A DNA stretch of 64,000 nt from Fragum whitleyi (Eukaryota > Mollusca > Bivalvia > Cardiida > Cardiidae): NCBI GenBank assembly GCA_948146395.1, contig OX411552.1, forward strand, positions 10,683,686 through 10,747,685, written 5' to 3'. A program made the position numbers and the translations under genes. The number at the start of each line of letters is the position of its first letter. Position 1 is the first letter of the stretch. The notes beneath the pieces are model-generated. The model saw nothing but the letters and a program-made list of their open reading frames with translations, did no database searches and had not been told where the DNA came from. This document shows, piece by piece, positions 33,722-44,690 of this stretch.

Positions 33722-35029
33722 CTACTCTTCTTCGAAATGGGGCATGATAAAATTTGAATTCAGCGGGATAAGGATAACAGATGAACTAATTTATCACAAA
33801 CACCATTTACCACAGAATAATTTATTGATTCATTATACAAAATTTTAAATAAGCTTACATAATCACTGAATACTTTTTATTTGAGTAAATCACTTCAATA
33901 TCTCAATATGTGCTTTCACTTTTGACTAGTCTAAACAGGCACATGCAAGACAATTTTTGACAACTGTGCCTTTCTCCAGGAAATCCTGTCAAAATGACAA
34001 TAAAATTGGAACTACATAGACTCAATATTCCATTCTTTAAAAATGCAAAATATGTTATTCTTAAAACAAGAAAAATTATACAATTTCAAAAGAAATAAGA
34101 TTCTAAATACATGCTCTTGTAAACATTTTTCCAAAAATAAAAGATTAATACACCCGAATCAATTAAGTAGGAAACATTGAGAAAAGAGGAGATAGTCCAG
34201 CTTGTTTCAAGCAATTTCTCCCTTTTTTGATATTTTCTTTAAAATTTTGCTAATAATTTTCAATTTTACCCCTCATTGAAATAACATCTGCATTTTCTTT
34301 GAAACAGGATTAGTCAAAAATTGATTGTTTCATAGTATCTGGGTTAGACATGAAATTTAAAAGTGACAGCAGGTTTTCCCGAAGAATGGATCAATTATAT
34401 TGCTTAAATATTATTACCACGGTCCATCATCAATACCCTATTCACAATCAATTATATTGTGGATCCTATTGATTGACATTATTATTGATTGTTAAACTCC
34501 AATATTTTGTTTGAAAATTATTACATGTATATTGATAATTGGTAACTTTTATCTAAGGGGTAGAGCCCATTCGGAACATCACTCAGCCATTTCCGTAAAC
34601 TGCAACATACCTCAGATGTATGTAAGGCGGATGGGTATGTAACAAAATTGTGCATTTTGTTAGGCGGAAACAGTGTAAGAAAATTAGCACTGTAGATTTA
34701 TATCTTCTACAGTAAATAATGGCTGAAAAGTCTTAATTTTTGAGAATGATAAGTCATTCTCAAAAATCAAGAATTTTCAGCAGTCATATAAGAATCTTAA
34801 GATATTTAAGTAAAGATAGGATGGTTTCGCGTCAATGGCTTAAACGAGTAGCGTTGACGACGTCGAATGTTTTCACTCAAAGTTTCGAGGGCTAACACCA
34901 TTTTAACGGACGTCATCGAGTTTTTCTAAGGGTTTCCCGTAATTTTTGAAAATAGTCCGTCTGTGTACATCCGAGGTTGATCGTGAGATTGGCGGAGTGG
35001 TGTTCTGAATGGGGTAGAGCCAGGGCAAT
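33722..35029. other. gap upstream of the 35 kb repeats
   Basis: Contains two neighbouring hairpins at 34,689-34,713 (ACTGTAGA / TCTACAGT) and 34,722-34,781 (28 bp arms with two mismatches, TAAG loop), then the inverse of the foldback centre from 1.6 kb (34,790-34,900). The rest, 33,722-34,680, has nothing recognised. SYS1 transcripts may extend into this region but no signal decides it. Confidence 0.45.
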
Positions 35030-35460
35030 AGAAATTTTGTACCTGGGTACCAGAGATCTTGTTACCAGCAGGTACTTGAGTACATGATGATAACTGTCAA
35101 TATGTTTGTTTCATCAAATAAAAACAAATCCAGAATTTCTGTAAAAGAACATACAAATTCAGACATGGTTTCAAGGGACAAAAGTGTTGTGAGTCAGGGA
35201 GTAGGTAGCCATGACTCTCAAAAACTATCTGATGTGAGTCTGTAGGATCATATACAAAGCAATTTCAGAAAAGAATTGAAGACTGTTATAAAAAGTCTTC
35301 AATTCTTTTATGAATTTGATCCCCAATGGTACATAGTTGGGTAACATTTTACAATAAAGCACCAGGGTAGGAATGTGACCCTACCCGATATCCAGGTACT
35401 CGAGGACTTGTCCCAGCTCTTCTAAAGGGTATGTTGTGAAAGAGGTCAATTTGTCAAATT
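35030..35460. repeat. dispersed repeat, copy 2 of 2, with hairpin
   Basis: Partner of 165-560. Within it, 35,269-35,309 is a perfect 16 bp hairpin (AAAAGAATTGAAGACT / AGTCTTCAATTCTTTT) that also appears, decayed, at 4,882-4,914. Confidence 0.5.
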
Positions 35461-35745
35461 ATTTGAATTGGGTTTTATGCCGCTTTCAACAATCTTTCAG
35501 GTATAATGCAGAAGCTGGAGAACCTAACACTGGATTCCTTGTATTTCTCACACCAGAACTACCATTACTTCCTTTCCTAGCCTTCAGCTGCTATCTCACA
35601 TAGGTCTACTATTATCAACTCATTAGTGGAAGACAAATAGTCGGAAAGGATGAGTGCAGCCGTTGGAAATTGAACCTGGAACCTTTTGAATGATGCACTA
35701 CCACTGCACTTTGACGGTAAGCCAACCGAGGTCAAGTGGCATGTC
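35461..35745 (-). mobile_element. tRNA-derived SINE, copy 3
   Basis: Inverse orientation: GGGTTTTATGCCGCTTTCAA at the tail, body blocks GGATTCCTTGTATTTCTCAC and TTCCTTTCCTAGCC, and a head with the inverse of a B box (GGTTCAATTTCC-like) near 35,665-35,680. More diverged than the 30.4 and 57.7 kb copies. Confidence 0.7.
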
Positions 35746-36174
35746 AAGGCAGGCCTCGTGTTTGGCCATTTAACCAGGGTTTTGACCTAAAAAAATCTGA
35801 AAATATCTTAATCTGACCCCTAGAAATTTCTCCCACAGGGGTCATTTTGACCCCCTTGAGTGGAATTACTAAGGGTCTAAACACAGGTCTATACCAAAGA
35901 TTTTCACAAATTACTATCTAAAGCTCTACAATTAATTACTTATTTCATATCATTACAAGGAATGTTCAGTTAGAGAGACTTAAAAAAAATGCAAAATTCT
36001 ACTTATGATTTGCCTTTTCTGTTGTTTTGACCACTTTGAATTCAGATTCGACCCCCAGAATTTTCTTAGATGAGGAGTCAATGACTCCCCAATATCAAAC
36101 ACTAACACAAGCCCTGTCAATGGATCCATCAATTAAAGCTGACCACTAAGAATCTCTTGCTTTCATCTTATTTC

Positions 36175-36415
36175 TCACAGATCCACTTTGGGCCCCATTC
36201 CTAACGGAATTGCCTTCAGTTCTGTCCGCATACACAAAAATTCTCCGAGCACTGTCATCAGCGTTATACCCACTAAGTTTAATATATACCATGATAGTGT
36301 ATGAGGAATGTGCCCATTATAAATCCAACACGTTAAAAAGTGTATAAAATGAGTGGTCACTGTGAAATCTAAACACTGCTTTGTTCTACACACTATGAAC
36401 CACAGTCCAAATGCA
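36175..36415 (-). CDS. SYS1: SYS1 exon 3 (last)
   Basis: 241 nt on the - strand after a TATTTTCAG acceptor. Encodes AFGLWFIVCRTKQCLDFTV, HFLTCWIYNGHIPHTLSWYI, LNLVGITLMTVLGEFLCMRT and ELKAIPLGMGPKVDL, then TAG-free readthrough to a stop at 36,175-36,177. It contains two membrane segments. Confidence 0.95.
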
Positions 36416-39400
36416 CTGAAAATATGAGATAAATCTAGTTAGACTATATATTCATCACATTTGTTTCCATAGAATTGAACAAAGAAGAAACTACTTGAGG
36501 AAAAACACCATATTCTTTAAGTAAAAACTAACAACAGCTTGTCTGGTCTTTTTATTTTTTCTGTACAATCCAAAAACATTACAAACCTTTGATTTTAAAC
36601 TGGTGAAAATATTTTTTACAAAGAAATTGTTTCCCACAAAATTTTCCAAAACATACTAGGATGGTCTCTTCAAATTTCCCATAATTTTCATTGTAGTCTG
36701 CAACATTTAACACTTTCCTGTTTTACAAAATTTTGGACCTGTCCAAATTCAAAGGTTTTGCAGACGAAAATTTAAAGTGGATTTAATTTGAAAAATAACC
36801 ACTCAGTAGGGTAGAAAATAGTGTGGAAAAAGAAGAAATTGCTTGTCAGAAGCAATTTCTTCTTTTTTCACAGTGTTTTCTCAAAATATAAAATTACAGG
36901 CACGTAAAAAGCAGGGATTAAACAGCAAAGGGTTAACTCAGTCAAGAGTGCCACTCACAATATTTCACCATTAAATATTCGCTGAAAGGGACCAAACCTG
37001 ACAATATGGACACAGGTTCAGGTGACCAGAATCAGTCTGTTAAAATATTCGGCAATCTTCAGTTATAAGTATATAAAACAGAAAATTATACCTAGCAGTA
37101 AATTACATCACATGTATCTTGTACGGCTTTTCTTGTTCTTTAACAGGGGCCTATAAGGCTACTTTCCAATTCAAAAAAGGCTCTATTTTCCACCACTTGT
37201 TGCTGAGACATTACCCAAAATAAGAGCTTGTTTTTGAATTATATTAATTTTTCTTCTTAAAATTTGTTTTCTTTAATAATTCTAGTAATTTTATCACTCA
37301 GATAAGACCCTTAAATATATCACCTTTCATTAAATCTTGAATAAGCTTCATGATTCAAACTTTTATTATTTTATTACTTTCTTTTATCAAAATTGTTTCC
37401 CAATTCTTCTGAAAAACAAAACAAGAGGACCAAGATGGTCCTAGATCGCTCACCTGAGTCTCTTTGACCCCTGGGACATCACATTAATTAGATAGGCAGA
37501 TGTCAAAAAGAAGATAATTGCCTAAGATCAATACCATGGAACGATTTCAGCAAAGAGAAAGACAGATATGCCTTTTTGCTCTTTGATTCTTTGTAATAAG
37601 GGATGCACCCAGGTGGACCCCAAATGTGACCCCAGAGTCTTGATATGAACGAACTTGAAAGAGGTCCATAAGATGATGCTACATACTAATTATGAAAGCT
37701 GTCTGCCTTCTGGTTTCAGAGAAGAAGATTTTTGAAGGTTTTCCTATTTTCACCCATCGTGCTCAGATGAGCTGAAAGGGATGCGCCCGGGTGGAGCCCA
37801 AATATGACCCAAGGGTCTTGATATGAACAAACTTGGTAGGGGCCCACTGGATGATAGTACATACCAAAATTGAAGGCAGTGTGTCCTCTGGTTTTGATTA
37901 AAGAAGATTTTGAAAGATTATCACTCTTTGATTCTATGTAAAAAAGGGTTGCGTCTGGGTGGAGCCCAAATATGATCCTAGGGTCTTGATATGAACAAAC
38001 TTGGTAGAGGTCCACTAGATGATGCTACATACCAAATATGAAAGCTGTCTGCCATCCGGTTTCATAGAAGAAGATTTTTGAAGATTTTCGGTTTTTTACC
38101 CTTCATGCTCATAAGAGATAAAGGGATGCACCCTTGCAAAGCCCAAATATGACCCAAGGGTCTTGATATGAACAAACTTGGTAGAGGCCCACTAGATGAT
38201 GCTACACACCAAATATTAAAGCTGTCTGCCATCTGGTTTCAGAGAAGAAGATTTTTAAAGATTTTCGCTCTTTGATTCTATGTAAAAAGGGTTGGGCCCG
38301 GGCAAAGCCCAAATATGACCCAAGGGTCTTGATATGAACAAACTTGGTAGAGGTCCACTAGATGATGCTACATACCAAATATGAAAGCTGTCTGCCTTCT
38401 GGTTTCAGAGAAGAAGATTTTTAAAGATTTTCAAATTTTCACCCTTTTTGTTAAGGCTAAGGGAAAGTTAAGGGTGGATTTCATTTATTTGAACAACTTT
38501 GGTAGAGCTTGACCCAAGGAACATCCCTGCCAAGTTTCATCAAGATTGGCCCACTGGTTTAGGAGGAGAAGATGTTTAAAGAAATTGTGGACGACGCACG
38601 ACTGACAACGGACGACGGACATTCTACGATCCCAATAGCTCATCTTGAGCACTTTGTGCTCAGGTGAGCTAAAAAAACTTCCAAAACTGAACATGCTAAG
38701 GCCTGTTCCCAGTTTTTAGAAAAAAATTCCTGCCGTCCTTAGATAAAATACTAGTCTCATCTGAAAGACAATTCATGGAAACATCATACATTTTAAACCT
38801 TTCTAAAGATCAAAGTAGGAATATATAATTACAAGTTCATAGCCCTCATTTGTTGACCAAAGATTAGTTCCCAGTACTCTCTTACCTGGTTAGACAATTT
38901 AAAGCGTATGCTATTGTATTTGCCTTGCCCGGGCCCTCTGTGAATAAACCTTTATCCTGAAAAGTAAAAGCAGACATGAGCCTTTCAAGCTTAGACAGTA
39001 ATTTTTTAAGAAGCTTATCCTTGATAATTGACATCGATTAATCAGTTCGTAACACATAAAGGACAGCCATTATATATTGTTTTCAAAACTGACATTAGTT
39101 TGATTGCTCAGTGTGATAGTTAAAACTGCCTATATGTTTATAGGCAGTTACAACTGTTTCACGTTGAACCATGAAGTTTGTGAAAAAAATTGTATTTAAA
39201 GTAATGGTGTCCCTAGGTTAATTATTTGGGAAAATATAAACATGGTTTAAGATTTTGGTCAAATTTTTGGTTAATGTTTACCTAAGGCCATAATAGGTCA
39301 AGGTAAAAATTTCAAGAAGTGTTGTGACTGGTAAAAGCCTATCACCTGGTGGGTGCGTATATGAAGTGATGATGTACCCAGGTAAAGCATTCAGAAAATA

Positions 39401-40355
39401 TAAGCAAAGTAAAAGTTTTTTGGCTAAAGTTTTTGGTTTAAGTTTTTGGTTAAAGTTTTCTGACAGGGTCAAGGTCACTGCCTCAACGTCATTTTGACAT
39501 GGGTGCATGTGTAAAATGAAAGCCAATACCCTTATAAGTGTTTCTGTAAAATATAAAGCCTCTAGGATAAATATTGATAGAAATAAACCTAATGCGTAAG
39601 CTGACATCGACATCCAAGGGTATACAATAGCTCTTCTGAGACTTTCATCCCAAACGCCCAACCGGCTAAAAAAATTCTTAAAGTGCATCATTTTGCAAAT
39701 GATTGCTTTGCAACATTCATGATGACATCACAGTAAGGGCTTCACTTAGATGACCTCTGTTAAAGTGAAAAGAACAAAAGCTGGTTATAAGTTTTTGATA
39801 ATTTCACTGCTTAGGCGTTGAGTTTATCAAGTGATAATCTACCTTTATTCCTTGATAATTCATCGAAAAACATTGCAGAAAGCAATTTATCTTGAGGTTT
39901 ATCCATAAGTACCTAAGCGAACCATTATCCTGCTGAATTCAATTTATTTGGTCAATCATTTTAACATATCTAGTTCAAATATTCCTCAGTATATTACACT
40001 AGAAAGCAGGTGTATGCTAGAATTGAACTGCATGTCTGTTCAGTCTGATTCTAGTACATACTATCTGCTAAAGCTCTTTGTAAAGATAGAATTTGCCATG
40101 AACAGAAGAAATTGAGCTGTAAATCATTCTAAATACATTTAGGCTTGAAAAGCACAATAAACCTACTAAATGATAAAATTCACTACTTACTGCCTGTTTG
40201 AAAAGTTGATCTATTGATGTATCAAACCCACATATGAAGTTTAGTATATACACCCACAGTCCGAGTGTCACTATAAACTGGCACTGCATTGCCACAATTT
40301 GGCTTGTGATTAACAAGGGGTCCCATACATTGCTACGAAAGTGGCCAGCTGACAT
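36175..40355 (-). CDS. SYS1: SYS1 Golgi trafficking protein, complete in three coding exons
   Basis: SYS1 is a four-pass Golgi membrane protein that recruits the ARF-related GTPase ARFRP1 (Arl3 in yeast) to the trans-Golgi. Exons, in gene order: 40355-40191, 38956-38886, 36415-36175; all introns are GT-AG and phases match (55 codons, 71 nt, 241 nt with stop), giving 158 residues against 156 in human. The N-terminus MSAGHFRSNVWDPLLITSQI, the KQCLDFTVT segment, and the FLCMRTELKAIPL C-terminal motif are diagnostic. An upstream in-frame ATG at 40,397 would add 14 residues; I choose 40,355 because the family begins there. The gene is convergent with VPS35. Confidence 0.96.
36707..36936. mobile_element. 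MITE family D, copy 1
   Basis: TTAACACTTTCCTGTTTTAC at the left, AAACAGCAAAGGGTTAA at the right; TTAA tips. The centre is a hairpin with perfect 18 bp arms at 36,827-36,844 and 36,850-36,867 (AAGAAGAAATTGCTT / AAGCAATTTCTTCTT core, GTCAG loop). Copy 2 at 62,660-62,885 is colinear throughout. Lies in SYS1 intron 2. Confidence 0.8.
37424..38675. mobile_element. tandem-bearing pearl/Helitron-like element in SYS1 intron 2
   Basis: Bounded by AAGAGGACCAAGATGGTCCT (hairpin) and CTTGAGCACTTTGTGCTCAG (hairpin). Between are about five units with GGGTCTTGATATGAACAAAC at 37,814, 37,981, 38,158 and 38,323 (steps of 165-177 bp), AGATGATGCTACATACCAAA and AAAGCTGTCTGCCTTCTGGT. The last unit resembles, in inverse orientation, those at 22.6-23.4 kb. 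No protein-coding content. Confidence 0.7.
38886..38956 (-). CDS. SYS1: SYS1 exon 2
   Basis: 71 nt from ACTTTTCAG to ACCAG|GTAAGA. Encodes DKGLFTEGPGKANTIAYALN and CLT, continuing to S-AFGLW in exon 3, which aligns with the NSLTCALGL part of the human protein. Too short to show as a long open frame but supported by both splice sites, phase and alignment. Confidence 0.9.
39118..39155. repeat. family E hairpin, copy 3
   Basis: 17 bp arms AGTTAAAACTGCCTATA / TATAGGCAGTTACAACT with one mismatch and a TGTT loop, in SYS1 intron 1. The rest of this intron (39,160-40,190) has nothing recognised; a 137-residue open frame on the - strand at 39,278-39,691 has no family or splice support. Confidence 0.65.
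40191..40355 (-). CDS. SYS1: SYS1 exon 1 (coding)
   Basis: 55 codons, ATG at 40,355 to CAGGCA|GTAAGT. Encodes MSAGHFRSNVWDPLLITSQI, CQFIVTLGLWVYILNFICGF and DTSIDQLFKQA, the first membrane segments. The upstream ATTACAAG|G could be an acceptor of a non-coding first exon. Confidence 0.95.
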
Positions 40356-40397
40356 CCTTGTAATGGTCGTCAACTTTCTTTGAATTAGTTCTAACAT

Positions 40398-41748
40398 TTA
40401 TTGATGCATACAGAATCTTCTGTTAATGCTTTTTGATGAATTTCTGTACTCATAAATCACGTTACTTCAGAATCCACCTAAAGGAAGTCTTTTCTGTTTT
40501 AAAATACCTGCAAAAAAATAAACAAGAACCATATTATTTTGCTTTAAAGGGATTTGTAGAAAAATGGCTACCACAGAATTTTGATGAATGTTCATCTTGA
40601 TTTTGATTGTGTGCGGCAATACATCCTCAGAAAAATTTGCTATCTTCACCAAAACAAAGGTCGGTATCAATAAATGATTTTAGGCTATAACATTTATAAC
40701 AAAGGTAGTGAAAATTCTATATATATATACAAGAATGCAGTGAAATTTTCGAGTAGGAAACATCTACATCTAGTGATACATACACATTGCAATTGAACTG
40801 ATGTCCCCAATCTTTAAAATACCATTGCAACGTCGCATACAGGCTTTCCATACAGTGATATTTAATGTACGGATTTTAAGACAGTCACAATTGTTTTGAT
40901 TTAAAGGGGTGTGACAATATGATTTAATTGATCTTTTGTTTCTTATTGTCTTGATTTTTTTGTTGATTAGTTTAGGTAAAAAGTTCAAGATATAGGCAAT
41001 TAAAATAAATAAATAAATTTTTCACAATGTTTCTTTTTTTCTTAGACTATACTCAATACATCTTTCCCCCCCCCCCCCCCCCCCCCCTCCAAAAAAAATT
41101 CACAGAACATTACGTTTCTTTATATCATACTTTCTTGTCTTTAATATTTTTGGGCCGTTTTGGGGCCGGTTTGACCTAGGACCGGTTTGACTGTAAAGCG
41201 ATTCTCATTAATCAGTCAATTGGATTTGTTCACTTAATATAAACGACATGCCCAGATGAAATAATGATTTTCTACACAAACATGTTCAGAAATAGTAAGT
41301 TAAATCTGAATTTTAACAGTTCAATATTGACGACTTGTTGAGAAGAACGGAGATATGGAAAAAGGATATCATTCACCAATGCGAAGAAAATATCATTTGC
41401 TCGTGACTATTTACTGACACAAATGACAATAGTTCATTTACCACTGACGAAAAAAAGTAAAATCCATAAGCTGAAATCAATATATACTTTGCTTTTCAGT
41501 ACAAATAGCTCATTATATTAAAATAATTGGATAAAAATGTTTTTTTCATCCAACCTGTCATTTTTCTTCATCTGAATCATCCAGACGCTTGATAAAACTG
41601 TCATGTTTATTTTACGGCCTTTTATTTCAATTTATACACATTACTAGGACAGCTGTTTTAAATGTTGTTATTTGCACTCAGAATGCCAATTTTACAAAAG
41701 AATATCACTTTTGATGTAAAAAAATAAAATAATAAGATAACTTGTAGG
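40398..41748. other. gap upstream of SYS1
   Basis: Should hold the SYS1 promoter. Contains an AT dinucleotide run at 40,720 and a poly-C tract at 41,066-41,087. No gene or clear repeat is recognised. Confidence 0.4.
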
Positions 41749-41794
41749 GTAGACTGGGTTATCGATACCAGACTCTCAGACAGCGGGCTACCAG
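41749..41794 (+). repeat. left arm of 46 bp perfect inverted repeat
   Basis: GTAGACTGGGTTATCGATAC onwards to GGGCTACCAG. Its exact inverse is at 44,645-44,690, so the pair encloses the LINE. Outside and inside the arms the match stops abruptly (flanks GTAGG against ACTGA; inner TTGACT against ACAGAC). Confidence 0.95.
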
Positions 41795-41904
41795 TTGACT
41801 TCATACATGAGTGGACAGTAGGACCAGTCTAACAAGTCAACTGGTCTTACTTGGTCTTGCTTGGTCTCGATATCTTTAATAGGCATCTGCCTCTCTGATC
41901 CGTC

Positions 41905-42749
41905 TTAATTGGTTTTCACATTTCTGTCCCGCTTCCGGTCCGTAACTTGATAAAACTTGAATGTCACAGTACTGCAATGTTTATTTAAAAGGTTTTGAAA
42001 AATATTTACATTTTTGGCTGTGACCGTAGTTGTATGTAGTGTGTTCCAGATGTTTGCCACTCTCTGACTAAAGCTATACATCCTAATATTGACTATATTG
42101 TGTTGCTTAAACATTTTAAGGTTATGACCTCTAGTTATGTTCTTCTTTATACAAAATTTTTTTTCCTTATCAATTTTGTCATAGTTTTGGAATATTCTAT
42201 ATACTTGGATCATGTCTGATCTTAATCTCCTATATTGTAAGGATGGAAGACCTGGGATTTTTAGTCGTTCTTGATAACTCAAGTGTCTTATGCTGGGTAA
42301 GAATTTAGTGGCACGCCTCTGAATGTTTTCTATTGTTTGTTTCCTCTCTTTTATTGACAATTGTCACTTCCTGGCTTCCATATTCTAAACGTGGTCTTAC
42401 CAGAGTTTTATATAGACATAGAAGCATATCTTTGTTCATGTGTTTGAAATTTCTTCTGATAATTCCTAAAATTTTGTTTGCTTTCTTTGCTTGAGTGTCA
42501 ATATGTATTTTGAATTTCAGATCCTTGTCAAAAATTATACCCAAGTCCTTTTCTGATTCGCAATGACTTATGTTTATACCGTTAATGTTGTACATATTTT
42601 TTTGTTTCACTATTTTCAAAGTGCATGTATTTGCATTTTGATTCATTAAACTAAAGGAGCCATTTGTTTGTCCAATCATGTAATGAGTTTAAATCTTTTT
42701 GAAGGTTTACTTGATCAGTTTCCGTGTTAACTGTTTTATATATTTTTGT
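41905..42749 (-). pseudogene. LINE ORF2 C-terminal region
   Basis: Two overlapping frames: the first carries INISHCESEKDLGIIFDKDL, KANKILGIIRRNFKHMNKD and LYKTLVRPRLEYGS; the second ENIQRRATKFLPSIRHLSY, ERLKIPGLPSLQYRRLRSDM and FSQRVANIWN. This is the thumb and tail of CR1-like reverse transcriptases. A frameshift near 42,360 separates them. Confidence 0.85.
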
Positions 42750-43490
42750 GTCATCAGCAAACAATTAAATGAACTATCTATATTATCTGGAAGGTCATTT
42801 ATATATATTATGAAAAGGATAGGTCCAAGGACACTACCTTGAGGAAGTCCACTTGATATATGGACCCATTCAGAGTGCTTGCCATTTAGGACAACCCTTT
42901 GTTGTCTTTGGTGTAAGACCATTTTAATCCATTCTAGCAATTTTCCTACAATACCATAACCTTGAAGTTTTGTTATAAGTCTGTGATGAGGCACAGTGTC
43001 AAATGCTTTTTGAAAGTCCAGGTACAACATATCAATATTGTTTTGGGAGTCAACCGCTTTTGTTACATCATCAATGACCTCTAATAATTGGGTGGTACAT
43101 GACCGACCCTTTCGGAAACCGTGTTGGTGATTGCTGAAAAGGTTTTTATTTTCCATATAGTCTACTAGTTTGTCTTTAATAATGGTTTCCATGGTTTTGC
43201 AGACTATCGATGTTAGACTTATTGGTCGACAGTTCGTTTTATCTGTTTTTGGTTCTTTTTTGTGTATTGGGGTGATATCGGCTTGTTTCCATACTTGTGG
43301 CAGATTTGATTCCTCAAATGATTTGTTGAATATCATTGAAAGTGGTTGACATATCCGGTGTGCGGTCTCTCTTAGGAACTTGTGTTGAATACCGTCATTA
43401 CCAGGGCTTTTACTTTCTTTTAATTTCAATATAAATTTCAAAATACTAGCTTCGCCAAAATGTATATTTTCAATTTTTGCTTCAGTTCGT
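42750..43490 (-). pseudogene. LINE reverse transcriptase domain
   Basis: Contains KSPGNDGIQHKFLRETA, WKQADITPIHKKEPK, CRPISLTSIVCKTMETII, HQHGFRKGRSCTTQLLE, MLYLDFQKAFDTVPHHRL and SSGLPQGSVLGPILFIIYIN. The catalytic FADD (42,750-42,761) is present but in another frame from the fingers and palm, so a frameshift lies just before it. The start of the domain is separated from the upstream frame at a run of eight A (43,490-43,497). Confidence 0.92.
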
Positions 43491-43497
43491 TTTTTTT

Positions 43498-44690
43498 GAA
43501 ATTTGGCGTGTTTTTACGTCTTCAGATGTGAATATGCTTTGAAAATAATTGTTAAAAATCTTAGCTTTCTCTTCGTCTTCTGTGACAAGGTCTCCATTGT
43601 CATCAATCAAACTTGGTATATCTTCCTTCGATTTGGTTTTGGAGTTAACATATCGCCAGAAGACTTTCGAGTCAGATTTGGTTGTGTAGGCTATGGATTG
43701 TTCATATTCTTTTTTTGCTTTTTTGACACTTTTGCTCGCGATGTATTTTGCTTGGTCATATTTCTGTTTATTGGCCTCACTCCTACAAAATTTGTATTTG
43801 AGCCAAGTTTGTCTTTTTTTCTTACATTTTTGAGTGTTGTACCATTCATCCATGGAGTGTCAAAGTTCCCTGGACCCGATTTACTCACTTGTATATATTT
43901 TTCTACACTAATTGATATTTTATCTGTAAATCTTGCCCAAAGTTCTTCCACACTACCCGAAGATAAGAGAATTTTCCAGTCACAGGTTTTTAGATCTTCA
44001 TTGATGGATTTATAGTCACCCTTTTTAAAGTTTCTATTCGGGGCTTCGTATGTTCTACATTTCTTTTTAACTACCAGCTCAAATTCCAGGATGTCATGGT
44101 CGCTGTTGCCCAGCGGGGCATTATGTTTATTTTTTTTTATCTCGGCCTTCTCATTTGTTAATATGAGATGTAGAATATTGGGGGTATCATCACCTCTTCG
44201 TCTTGTTAGTAGTTTAATGTGTTGTTGGAGATACAGGTCTTTGCAGGTTTCAAGGAAAGCAGATGCTAAGTGTTCATGGCTTTTGAGTGTCGATTCAGTT
44301 TCCCAATTTATTTCTTTGAAATTGAAGTCTCCTAGGTGTATAATTTGGTTATAATGTATTATGAAGAAACTGTTTTTACACAGGATACTGTTTAGTTCCT
44401 GGATAGTTTTGTTTCCCATCGAATTTGGACTTCTGTATGTACAGCTTACTAGGATGTTGGCTCTAGTATCTATATTCATGCCAACAGCTACGATTTCTAC
44501 CTGATCCATCTTGATTGTTTCAATGTGGTGGGCATTTAGGTTTGATTTTGTGTATATGATACATCCTCTTCTGGTAAATGTGTCGAACGATGAGCAAACG
44601 ACATTATATCCTGGGATTGACCATTCTACCCTGTTGTAGTCTGTCTGGTAGCCCGCTGTCTGAGAGTCTGGTATCGATAACCCAGTCTAC
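43498..44690 (-). pseudogene. LINE AP endonuclease, 5-prime truncated, and linker
   Basis: Frame 44,509-43,691 carries VAVGMNIDTRANILVSCTYR, IIHLGDFNFKEINWE and GNSDHDILEFEL (the GD-N and SDH motifs of APE-type endonucleases). The frame extends upstream through PGYNVVCSSFDTFTRRGC and into the right arm of the inverted repeat, so that arm is LINE coding sequence. A linker frame 43,853-43,482 follows with KKAKKEYEQSIAYTTKSDSK. A frame change lies near 43,700-43,850. Confidence 0.85.
44645..44690 (-). repeat. right arm of 46 bp perfect inverted repeat
   Basis: CTGGTAGCCCGCTGTCTGAG onwards to CCCAGTCTAC, exact inverse of 41,749-41,794. Read on the - strand it is in frame with the endonuclease that follows. 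Confidence 0.95.

Larger units (their letters stand above)
41749..44690 (-). mobile_element. CR1/Jockey-type LINE enclosed by an inverted repeat
   Basis: A non-LTR retrotransposon in - orientation: part of the AP endonuclease, then the reverse transcriptase, then the conserved C-terminal domain. It is 5-prime truncated at 44,690, exactly where the right arm of the inverted repeat ends. The 3-prime end after the TAA near 41,905 has GGTCTTACTTGG / GGTCTTGCTTGG repeats, then an inverted CCAGTTGACTT / AAGTCAACTGG pair, then the left arm. The frame is broken at least three times. No clear target-site duplication is seen. Confidence 0.85.

Noticed and set aside
39278..39691. 137-residue open frame on the - strand in SYS1 intron 1
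   Set aside because: Low similarity to any family, includes repetitive TTTTTGGTTAAAG sequence, and cannot belong to SYS1, whose three exons already form a complete protein.
43503..44015. 170-residue open frame on the + strand
   Set aside because: Shadow of the LINE on the opposite strand (Phe/Cys/Leu-rich, antisense of a Lys/Asn-rich frame).
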